Shown: in pieces, positions 8,276 through 14,352 of the stretch
Layout of the letters: the number at the start of each line of letters is the position of its first letter
Numbering within the stretch: position 1 is the first letter of the stretch
The notes under the pieces: generated by a model
Told to the model about the DNA's origin: nothing
Database searches by the model: none
What the model saw: only the letters and a program-made list of their open reading frames with translations
NCBI GenBank assembly: GCA_029573975.1
Contig: JAKQBU010000111.1
Location: 1 to 26,939, forward strand
DNA from: Planctomycetota bacterium
GTDB lineage: Bacteria; Planctomycetota; Phycisphaerae; Sedimentisphaerales; SM23-30
Length of the DNA: 26,939 nt
Reading direction: 5' to 3'
Program-made: the position numbers and the translations under genes

Positions 8276-9598
8276 TTATGAATATTTGCTGACCACCAGG
8301 GCGGCAGCTTGACCGCCGTAGGTATAGCAGTTCGTCATCGCGTGGTTCAGCGGAGTTTCGACGATATCCTGATTCCGGATGTTCAGGCCATATTCCGCAG
8401 GGGGGTTGGGACAGTTCCTGGCTGGCGGAATTTTATTTTCGTGCAGCAATAAAGCGACCGTGACCAGATCCATCGCTCCGGCCCCGGCGCCGCAGTCTCC
8501 GATCCGGCATTTGGTGGGAAAAACCGGCAGATGGGAGGTATGAGGACCGAAGGCCTGCTGAATAGCCCGGGCTTCCGCCCGGTCTGAAGCGGGCACCGCC
8601 AGGCCGTGGGGAATCAGTAAATCGATTTGTTCCGGTGACAAGCCAGCCGTCTGGATGGCTTTTTGCATGGCAATTGCCATTCCCCGACCGTCGGGTTCGG
8701 GATCCAGAAAATTATGGCTATGAAAACAGGAGGCGGCAAAACCAGTTACTTCGGCGTAGATCCGTGCACCGCGGCGCAGGGCATGCTGACGTTCCTCCAG
8801 CACGACGATGCCGGCCCCCTGTCCGACTACCAGGCCGTCGGCAGCGCTATCGAAGGGCCGGGAAGCTTCCTGCGGGGTATCGTTGTAATGGGTGCTGGTG
8901 CGATGCATCAGGCACTGCCGCAGCAGGGACATGGGATTGACTTTGTTTTCGGCGCCGCCGGCGATCATGACATCCGCTTTGCCGCGCTGAATGGTGCGAA
9001 CGGCTTCGCCGATAGCCAGTTGTCCGGACGCCTCTCCGCAGGTGATGGTATTGCTGGGTCCCTGCAAATCATGAATAATACTCACATGGCAGCCGAGCAT
9101 ATTGGGCAGATATTTCAGCAGCCAGAGAGGGGTGAGCGATTGCATTCCCTGCAGCCCCCATTTGGTAAGGCTGAAGGTTCCGTTTTCCAGGGCGTTTTCC
9201 ACGGCCGAGCCCAGTTCTACCAGATCGCAGCAGATCAGGCCGGCGCCGATATTGACTCCGCAGCGGGTCGGATCGATTTGGGGCGATTCGTTTTCCGGGC
9301 AGGTTCCCTTGGTTTGAAGCTGGGCGTCCCGGATGGCGGCATCCGCGGCCACTACGGCCAATTCAATGTCGGGCGACATTAATTTGGCGGCTTTCCGGTA
9401 GAATTTCGGGACCATTTTTCCCATGCTGAAGGGGGCGGTTTCACCGGCAACCTGGCTGGGAAAGCCGCTGGGATCAAAGGCCTGAATCCGAGCGATGCCG
9501 ATTTTCCCGCTCAGCAGCGCCTGATAATATTCTTCTCTGCCCGTTCCCAGAGCACTGGTAATGCCCAACCCCGTGATAACCACGCGACGATCCGTCAT
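8276..9598 (-). CDS. Chain-length-factor-like ketosynthase lacking the catalytic Cys
   Basis: A 440-residue protein with the full FabF fold but a degenerate active site. Aligned on the invariant AIGEA, the nucleophile Cys is replaced by Glu189 (sequence TITCGEASGQLAIGEA). The first His is kept (His331 in PHGLAVPASD) and Lys363 is kept, but the second His is replaced by Asp368 (CRIGDCG). The NSFGFGG gating loop reads NCYTYGG. Such proteins cannot form the acyl-enzyme. In polyketide systems the CLF (KS-beta) has Gln here, heterodimerises with the active KS and sets chain length. Glu in this position is unusual. The 58-bp spacing to the active synthase supports a heterodimer. GGAG lies about 9 bases upstream of the ATG. 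Confidence 0.85.
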   Translation of the reverse strand: MTDRRVVITGLGITSALGTGREEYYQALLSGKIGIARIQAFDPSGFPSQVAGETAPFSMGKMVPKFYRKAAKLMSPDIELAVVAADAAIRDAQLQTKGTCPENESPQIDPTRCGVNIGAGLICCDLVELGSAVENALENGTFSLTKWGLQGMQSLTPLWLLKYLPNMLGCHVSIIHDLQGPSNTITCGEASGQLAIGEAVRTIQRGKADVMIAGGAENKVNPMSLLRQCLMHRTSTHYNDTPQEASRPFDSAADGLVVGQGAGIVVLEERQHALRRGARIYAEVTGFAASCFHSHNFLDPEPDGRGMAIAMQKAIQTAGLSPEQIDLLIPHGLAVPASDRAEARAIQQAFGPHTSHLPVFPTKCRIGDCGAGAGAMDLVTVALLLHENKIPPARNCPNPPAEYGLNIRNQDIVETPLNHAMTNCYTYGGQAAALVVSKYS

Positions 9599-9620
9599 GC
9601 TTTCTTACTCCGTTATTCTA

Positions 9621-10103
9621 TCAAGAGCCGGTCGCGCCGGTCGGCTTGTAAAATTGCAATAAATTCATGAATTGATCGTTAAAAACGAAATTTTCTTCCG
9701 GGAATTCCAGTCCGGCCATGTTTTTATCGATATGGCTGAAGATCAGGCTGATTTCGGCGATGGTGCGGTTCTGGCAGGTGATGGTGCCGGTAATGGTGGC
9801 GGCTTCTTCCACCACGCTGTCGGCAACGGCTTCCAGCCGCAACTGGTCGCCGGGCCGGGCAAGGTCATGAAAAACCGCCTTTGTCACCTTGGCCAAAATC
9901 ACCTTTTCCCGGAAGCCGCGGGCTTCTCCCACCAGAATCCCGCTGGTTTGGGCCATGGCCTCAATCATCAGGGAAGCCGGCATGATCGGATAACCGGGGA
10001 AGTGATCGTGCAGATGCTCTTCGGCCAGAGAGACATTTTTGATGGCCACCGCCCGTCTGCCGGATTCAAACTCTACAAATTTGTCGATCCATATCCAACG
10101 CAT
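9621..10103 (-). CDS. FabZ-like 3-hydroxyacyl-ACP dehydratase (copy 1)
   Basis: Hot-dog fold dehydratase, 160 residues, slightly longer than typical FabZ. Catalytic His34 sits in DHFPGYPIMPASL and Glu48 in MIEAMAQ, so it should convert 3-hydroxyacyl-ACP to trans-2-enoyl-ACP. The common Gly after MP is Ala here. The last ~30 residues (EFPEENFVFNDQFMNLLQF) form an extension rich in aromatic and acidic residues, possibly for partner contact. Only a weak CGGAAAA lies before the ATG. It sits 54 bp after the long ACP gene and 22 bp before the CLF-like gene. A second dehydratase two genes upstream shares the layout but not the pocket residues. Confidence 0.88.
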   Translation of the reverse strand: MRWIWIDKFVEFESGRRAVAIKNVSLAEEHLHDHFPGYPIMPASLMIEAMAQTSGILVGEARGFREKVILAKVTKAVFHDLARPGDQLRLEAVADSVVEEAATITGTITCQNRTIAEISLIFSHIDKNMAGLEFPEENFVFNDQFMNLLQFYKPTGATGS

Positions 10104-10157
10104 ACATTTTCCGATATAATTCTGCTGTGAACCGCCGGCGGACCGGAAGGAGTTCGG

Positions 10158-10550
10158 TCAGGAATTGACTTTGCTTTCCACGAATTTCACGATCGAACTG
10201 ACGCAGAACAGGTCGCTGATCTTGTTTAAATCCGGATCCTTCTCGAATTCGGCAAAATTGACATGGGGCATCTGGGTTTTCAATTTGGCCAGGCCCGCCG
10301 CGGTGAGTTTGCCGTTGTTGACGTATTCGGCGTTGTTAATCAGATTTTCGGCCGGGAAAAGCTCCTCGCGGGGGATTTTGATCCCAAAGGACTTTTCCAG
10401 GCGGAAGACGATATCCAGAAAATCGATGCTTTCAGCGCCCAGGTCGCCCATTAACGTAGCTTCTTCCGTGACTTCTTCTTCATCCACACCCAGGGCATCC
10501 ACCAGGGTTTCCTGCACTTTGGCATAGATTTCATCGTGACTCATCGTCAT
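10158..10550 (-). CDS. Long, specialised acyl carrier protein
   Basis: Carrier for acyl intermediates, 130 residues against 75-90 for ordinary ACPs. The phosphopantetheine Ser is Ser41 in DLGAESIDFLDIVF, followed by helix II and III sequence (RLEKSFGIKIPREELF). After that an insertion of roughly 45 residues (about 66-112, including GKLTAAGLAKLKTQMPHV) precedes the final helix (SDLFCVSSIVKFVESKV). The gene begins with ATGA overlapping the stop of the upstream dehydratase, so the two are translationally coupled. A second ATG 6 bases downstream is possible. It differs strongly from the housekeeping AcpP at 18496 and is probably dedicated to the KS/CLF pair. A phosphopantetheinyl transferase is not in the window. 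Confidence 0.92.
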   Translation of the reverse strand: MTMSHDEIYAKVQETLVDALGVDEEEVTEEATLMGDLGAESIDFLDIVFRLEKSFGIKIPREELFPAENLINNAEYVNNGKLTAAGLAKLKTQMPHVNFAEFEKDPDLNKISDLFCVSSIVKFVESKVNS

Positions 10551-11044
10551 AAAATAGTACCTCCAGATACTTTTCCGCAGGCGCCCACCAATTGAGCGCG
10601 CCTTTGTAATTCCTTGATAATTCTGGCGTCCAGATCCGCCAATCCCTTGTCGGTTTCCTGTAAATTAAAATGACGCAGTTTGATACGGGCTTCCACCATC
10701 GGCTGGCCCTCGATATGGGCTTCGCCGACAAAGCTGCTGCTGTCTTGGCTGATTGATTTTGCTTCCAGATTTATCTGCAGGATATTTCCGGGCTTGACAA
10801 AACTTTTATACTTGACGTTTCGGGCTTCCTGCAGGACCACCATGCTGTGAGCGAAATTTTGGGTTACATGCACGAGCATAGCGGCGCTCTGCACCAGGGC
10901 TTCAATCATCAGTACGCCGGGCAGTACGGGGAATTGCGGAAAATGATCCGCCAGGTACTCTTCGGCCAGCGAGAGAGCTTTGACCGTCGAGATTTTTTTC
11001 CCGGGCACCAATTCGTTTACTTTGTCCAGCAAAATGAAACGCAT
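10547..11044 (-). CDS. FabZ-like 3-hydroxyacyl-ACP dehydratase (copy 2)
   Basis: First gene of the specialised acyl operon, 165 residues, hot-dog dehydratase. His34 in DHFPQFPVLPG and Glu48 in MIEALVQ occupy exactly the same positions as in copy 1, and both proteins start MR..(L/I)DK, so they look like paralogues. Pocket residues differ (VLPGVL here, IMPASL in copy 1), which suggests different chain lengths or beta-substituents. The C terminus carries a basic tail (RIIKELQRRAQLVGACGK). The stop overlaps the ACP start (ATGA). The ATG is directly preceded by TATAAT and no good ribosome site is seen; AAGGA is 17 bases upstream. Confidence 0.88.
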   Translation of the reverse strand: MRFILLDKVNELVPGKKISTVKALSLAEEYLADHFPQFPVLPGVLMIEALVQSAAMLVHVTQNFAHSMVVLQEARNVKYKSFVKPGNILQINLEAKSISQDSSSFVGEAHIEGQPMVEARIKLRHFNLQETDKGLADLDARIIKELQRRAQLVGACGKVSGGTIL

Positions 11045-11065
11045 ATTATATTTATTCAGTCTTCC

Positions 11066-11081
11066 TTGACGCCAGCGTCAA
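11066..11081 (-). promoter_or_regulatory. Perfect inverted repeat in the leader of the acyl operon
   Basis: TTGACGC and GCGTCAA (7 bp each, 2-base centre) sit 22 bp upstream of the first dehydratase ATG. There is no T tract on the minus strand, so it is more like an operator or a leader hairpin than a terminator. Confidence 0.35.
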
Positions 11082-11200
11082 AAGCTCTTCGATCCTTTGT
11101 TATTGGGGAGCCAGAGCCGTTTTTGGATGTCCATAATGACTTTTGACGGTTCCGTCTTCCTTGCATACCATAGGACTGTATTCGTACCATAGAAAGCGAC

Positions 11201-11229
11201 ATTGTAGAGATATCCATCTGTATTTCCAG
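11201..11229 (-). promoter_or_regulatory. Predicted promoter of the specialised acyl operon
   Basis: On the minus strand, CTGGAA (11229-11224) is followed after 17 bases by TACAAT (11206-11201), a 5/6 match to -10. The -35 is poor (3/6), which would suit an activated promoter. A start near 11194 gives a leader of about 150 bases. Confidence 0.35.
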
Positions 11230-11244
11230 AGGTTTTCCGCAATT

Positions 11245-11254
11245 TTTCCGGAAA
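11245..11254. promoter_or_regulatory. TTTCCGGAAA palindrome upstream of the acyl operon
   Basis: Perfect 10-bp palindrome 15 bp upstream of the predicted -35 box. The identical palindrome occurs 16 bp upstream of the acpP -35 (18315-18324), and a close variant (TTTCCCGAAG, 13985-13994) lies 18 bp upstream of the rpmF -35. It is also part of a larger imperfect hairpin (11227-11261) just after the aminotransferase stop, which is an alternative role. Confidence 0.4.
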
Positions 11255-11262
11255 TCCTGTGT

Positions 11263-12375
11263 TTATCCGCCCGCCAACCGGTTCAGCCGCTCGATTCCTT
11301 TGGCGATATTGGCATCGGAGGTGGCATAACTGAGGCGGAAGTGGCTGTCATGCTGGGAGAAGACTGAGCCGGGAATAATCAGCACATCGTTTTCGATGGC
11401 TTTTTTAACGAATTCGGTGGCATTGCCTCCCGGCGCCGCCACAAAGGCATAAAATGCGCCGGCTGGGCGAACCAGATCGAAACGATCCTTCAGTCCGTCA
11501 TAGATCATATTCCGCTTATGCCGATAATCCGCAATGTGATGGGAAATATCGCAGTCCAGTGCTTCCCGGACCGCCAGTTGGAAGGGGTGGGGGGCGCAGA
11601 CAAAGGTGTATTGCTGGAGGGTGGTCATCTGGTCCAGGACCGGCAGCAAACCATCATTGACCGCGGCGTAACCGATCCGCCAGCCGGGCACGCCGTAGCA
11701 TTTGGAGAAGGCCCGCATAACCAGGGTATTCTCGTAATAACAGCCGATGCTGGCGGCCGGCTGATCGTAGCTGAAATCCTGATAAATCTCGTCGGTAAGG
11801 ACCAAAAGGTTGTGTTTTCGGGCTATATCGGCGATTTTTTTTAGCTCCTCCGCCGGATAGACCGAACCGGTGGGATTGGCGGGGGAATTAATCAGCAGAA
11901 TTTTGGATTTGGGGGTAAGGTGTTTTTCCAGGATTTCCGCCGTCAGTTGAAAGGAGGGGTAGGTGTCCATAAACACGCACTTGCCCCCCGAGAGATTCAC
12001 CAGGTGCCGGTAGCTGACAAAGTAGGGATCGGGGATCAGGATTTCATCGCCTGGATTGATCGTTGCCATGAAAGCCAGATGCAGGGCGCCGCTGAGACCG
12101 CAGGTGACCAGAACAGAGGGCTTGTCCCATTTCAGGTCTTCTTTGATTTTGGCGGCGACCGCCTCGCGGAGGGAGGGGATGCCGGCCGTTACCGTATAGG
12201 TATTATGATTTTCGGTAATGGCCCGGGCAGCGGCGGTTTTGACCGGATCGGGGGCGTGGAAATCCGGTTCGCCGATGCTGAAATTCACCGGGTCCTTCAT
12301 GGAGGCCGCCATCTGCCAGATGCGGCGTATCCCTGAAGCATCAATCCGTTTGGCTCGATCGGCAAGATAATCCAT
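11263..12375 (-). CDS. PLP-dependent class I/II aminotransferase (AspC/AraT-like)
   Basis: Fold type I aminotransferase of the aspartate/aromatic branch. From the chosen ATG it has 370 residues. The Schiff-base Lys is Lys225 in AFSKCYGVPGWRIGY; the phosphate-site and cofactor residues lie in NSPANPTGS and LTDEIYQDF; the substrate-carboxylate Arg is Arg347 in HFRLSYA. It should move amino groups between an amino acid and 2-oxoglutarate or oxaloacetate, with specificity unknown. An upstream in-frame ATG at 12402 has no ribosome site, whereas AGGAG at 12387-12391 fits the ATG at 12373-12375. It points toward the acyl operon but is separated by 218 bp with a hairpin and a predicted promoter, so a link to acyl-amino-acid synthesis by the GH3 enzyme is speculative. 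Confidence 0.9.
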   Translation of the reverse strand: MDYLADRAKRIDASGIRRIWQMAASMKDPVNFSIGEPDFHAPDPVKTAAARAITENHNTYTVTAGIPSLREAVAAKIKEDLKWDKPSVLVTCGLSGALHLAFMATINPGDEILIPDPYFVSYRHLVNLSGGKCVFMDTYPSFQLTAEILEKHLTPKSKILLINSPANPTGSVYPAEELKKIADIARKHNLLVLTDEIYQDFSYDQPAASIGCYYENTLVMRAFSKCYGVPGWRIGYAAVNDGLLPVLDQMTTLQQYTFVCAPHPFQLAVREALDCDISHHIADYRHKRNMIYDGLKDRFDLVRPAGAFYAFVAAPGGNATEFVKKAIENDVLIIPGSVFSQHDSHFRLSYATSDANIAKGIERLNRLAGG

Positions 12376-12411
12376 ACAATCCGCAACTCCTGTATGTGTC
12401 ATTAGATTTAT

Positions 12412-12443
12412 GCCGCTGTCCTCGTTTAGAAATTAACAGCGGC
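12412..12443 (-). promoter_or_regulatory. 8-bp inverted repeat in the aminotransferase leader
   Basis: GCCGCTGT (12412-12419) and ACAGCGGC (12436-12443) are perfectly complementary around a 16-base loop, 37-68 bp before the chosen ATG. The loop and one arm include GTTAATTTCTAA (minus strand), a string that also lies 50 bp upstream of the gene starting at 13795. Operator or leader hairpin are both possible. Confidence 0.4.
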
Positions 12444-12530
12444 AAAAGCATATTTCGCATTTCCAAACCGTAGCGGGCATTTTTCGGATGGCCCTTATCT
12501 GGGGATTGCCAGAAAAACGAGTTTTCCGCG

Positions 12531-12803
12531 TCAGCTCTTTTTGGCGGCCGGAGCTGCGGGGGTCGCTGCTGCAGCGGGTGCGCCGGGGGTGCCGGGGGCC
12601 GCTGCCGTTTCCTCTTTTTTCTCTTTCACTTTTTTGCCGGCTGCGCTTTTGCGATGGGCTACTTTGGGCATACCGAAAATCGAGTTGTTCTCTTCCGTCC
12701 AGCGGCCTTCCTCTTCCAGGATAATCAGCCGCTCAGCACGGTTCAATACATTACGATGCCGGGATAGGGCGTTACGACTTTTCAATGAACGATCCAGTGA
12801 CAT
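12531..12803 (-). CDS. Small basic protein (PVC-type), Ala/Pro-rich tail
   Basis: A 90-residue protein. Its N-terminal half (SLKSRNALSRHRNVLNRAER, then LIILEEEGRWTEENNSIFGMPKV) matches my memory of the small basic protein family found in chlamydiae, verrucomicrobia and planctomycetes, whose function is unsettled although a ribosome or RNA link has been suggested. The core is rich in Arg and Lys, compatible with RNA binding. The last ~40 residues are low-complexity Lys then Ala/Pro (AAAPGTPGAPAAAATPAAP), a tail I do not think is universal. AGGAG lies 10 bases upstream of the ATG. The gene is 38 bp behind the membrane-anchored protein gene and is probably cotranscribed with it. Confidence 0.8.
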   Translation of the reverse strand: MSLDRSLKSRNALSRHRNVLNRAERLIILEEEGRWTEENNSIFGMPKVAHRKSAAGKKVKEKKEETAAAPGTPGAPAAAATPAAPAAKKS

Positions 12804-12841
12804 TAAATCTTTACTCCTATGAACTAATTATCTTTCTACGA

Positions 12842-13795
12842 CTATTTGATGATATCTTTTACATTGATAGGAAAAGCGGAGGCGAACGTATCCGGGTTGT
12901 AACTTACGGCGGAGGCCGGTTTTTCCCGATTGTAATCCGCTCCTGTTTTTTTTATTTTTTCTTTGAGGGCAAGGCATTCCTCACTGTTTTTTTTATCAAA
13001 AGTTTGTTTCGAATATAGGATATACACATTGCCCACCTGGCCGATCAAGGTATCAATGCCCTGTTTATTAAAATGTTCCTGTACGGGCAGGAGGTCGCGC
13101 CGATTAGGATTATAACAGATTTGCAGGCACATGCCGGCCTCGGTTTCCGCTGCTGCTGCTACCGGCGGGGTGGGCGTCTTAGCTTCCTCAACGGAGGCTG
13201 GGAGACTGGTATCCAGGACGGTTGGCAGGGGCGGTCGCGGCTGGGCGTCGATCCCGGCAGAGGAGCGGCCTGGAATTAAATCTGCGCGGATCTGCGAGTT
13301 CTGGATTACTTCCAGATTGCTGCTCACGGGTGTATCGGCGGTGTTTTCCGCCGATTCGGCCGAGGGCGCCGGGCTGGTGGTTCTGTTTCGCTGGCCCAGG
13401 CGGAACATCAGCAAAAGGCTCAAAAACAATGCCAGGCATACCAGCGCGATTACCCAGTAGGAGAGGTTCAACTGCAGTTTTTTGCCCGGCAGGATAGCCG
13501 GCGATTCGGCGGTTTTTTCTGATCCGAATTGCCACTTCCGGTCGGCGGGCACATGGAGGGCAGCATTGGTCCCGTGTTCCGGCCCAGTTTTTCCGGTCGG
13601 GAAAACCTCCGGTTTGGTTACCGGTACCGGTTTGGCTGGGGGGGGCGTGGTTTTGGCCGGCGTTTCGGCGGCGGGTTTTTCCACGGATTTACCCGAATAA
13701 AACCACTTTGGGGTACCTAGAATCCCTTTTCGCGGTTTCAGGGTACCTTTGCTGACCAACTCGATTAATGCCGGTTTATATTTTTTCGTACTCAT
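12842..13795 (-). CDS. Single-pass membrane protein of unknown function, SPOR-like C terminus
   Basis: A 317-residue protein I cannot assign. Residues 1-35 are basic and compact (KYKPALIELVSKGTLKPRKG). A Pro/Ala/Lys-rich linker follows to about 105. One membrane helix lies at 112-133 (YWVIALVCLALFLSLLLMF). A second disordered Ser/Pro linker leads to a C-terminal domain from about 216 (CLQICYNPNRRDLLPVQEHFNKQGI, then NVYILYSKQTF) whose alternating pattern recalls SPOR-type peptidoglycan-binding or similar small alpha/beta domains. The likely topology is N-in, C-out. Ribosome binding is very strong: AAAGGAGG 5 bases before the ATG. It precedes the small basic protein gene by 38 bp. Confidence 0.75.
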   Translation of the reverse strand: MSTKKYKPALIELVSKGTLKPRKGILGTPKWFYSGKSVEKPAAETPAKTTPPPAKPVPVTKPEVFPTGKTGPEHGTNAALHVPADRKWQFGSEKTAESPAILPGKKLQLNLSYWVIALVCLALFLSLLLMFRLGQRNRTTSPAPSAESAENTADTPVSSNLEVIQNSQIRADLIPGRSSAGIDAQPRPPLPTVLDTSLPASVEEAKTPTPPVAAAAETEAGMCLQICYNPNRRDLLPVQEHFNKQGIDTLIGQVGNVYILYSKQTFDKKNSEECLALKEKIKKTGADYNREKPASAVSYNPDTFASAFPINVKDIIK

Positions 13796-13984
13796 TAGAG
13801 CCTCCTTTCTCTCCGCGGGGTCAAATCCCTTGTCCCACAGTCGGTTAGAAATTAACCTCTACACATCATTCTTTAAAGTATCCTGTCCTTTCGGTACAGA
13901 CAGGGTATGGACAATCACCAAACGGAGCTTTATATACCAGATTAGTCATCCGAATGCAATTCCATTCTGGCCCCGGACAATATT

Positions 13985-13994
13985 TTTCCCGAAG
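13985..13994 (+). promoter_or_regulatory. TTTCCCGAAG box upstream of the rpmF promoter
   Basis: Matches 8 of 10 positions (7 of 8 in the core) of the TTTCCGGAAA palindrome found at the acpP and acyl-operon promoters. It lies 18 bp upstream of the -35 box. Supported only by similarity and spacing. Confidence 0.3.
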
Positions 13995-14012
13995 AACGCG
14001 GGGAGTTTTCGC

Positions 14013-14041
14013 TTGACAGGGGGTGCTATCTTCATTATTTT
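14013..14041 (+). promoter_or_regulatory. Predicted promoter of rpmF-plsX and the fab cluster
   Basis: A consensus TTGACA (14013-14018) is followed after 17 bases by TATTTT (14036-14041). A start near 14048 gives a leader of about 90 bases before rpmF. The same TTGACA/TATTTT pair recurs before the protease gene (21661-21688). Confidence 0.6.
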
Positions 14042-14137
14042 CTTGCAATTACGGTCCCCCATGTGGTGGGATTTTGGAAATGGTAAGCAGGAAGATATTT
14101 TTCTGTAAGTGTTTATTTTAAAGCGAGATATGTAATT

Positions 14138-14320
14138 ATGTTGCCAGTAAAAAAGATATCGAAAAGCCGGACCCGAAGCCGGCGGAGCCACCAGGCGTTA
14201 AAGCCGGTAAATTATTCCATCTGTAAAAAATGTAATAACGCCAAATTACCTCATGCGGCTTGTGACAAGTGCGGTTATTTAAATCCCTCGCTGACTCTGG
14301 ATCTGGGTCAGGAAGAGTAA
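14138..14320 (+). CDS. rpmF: 50S ribosomal protein L32
   Basis: A 60-residue large-subunit protein. The N-terminal PVKKISKSRTRSRRSHQALK is the Arg/Lys-rich L32 signature that threads into 23S rRNA. It is followed by a zinc ribbon with all four cysteines (CKKC then CDKC). rpmF next to plsX and fab genes is a classic bacterial arrangement coupling ribosome and membrane synthesis; plsX begins 32 bp downstream. The ATG is preceded by a weak GCGAGA and by a minimal ATG-TAA start-stop at 14130-14135. Confidence 0.95.
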   Translation: MLPVKKISKSRTRSRRSHQALKPVNYSICKKCNNAKLPHAACDKCGYLNPSLTLDLGQEE

Positions 14321-14352
14321 CATTCTTGTTTAATCCGTTGAAGAGGTATTAA

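Larger units (their letters stand above)
13796..14137. other. Divergent intergenic region (342 bp)
   Basis: It separates minus-strand genes from the plus-strand fatty-acid cluster. Contents: a strong ribosome site (13801-13808, minus); GTTAATTTCTAA on the minus strand (13856-13845), shared with the aminotransferase leader; a CCTGTC/GACAGG inverted repeat (13882-13887 with 13899-13904); a TTTCCCGAAG box (13985-13994); and the rpmF promoter (14013-14041). No gene-like reading frame is convincing. Confidence 0.6.

Noticed and set aside
11045..11050. Perfect TATAAT on the minus strand touching the first ATG of the acyl operon
   Set aside because: A -10 box there would start transcription inside the gene, whose N terminus is shared with the paralogous dehydratase.
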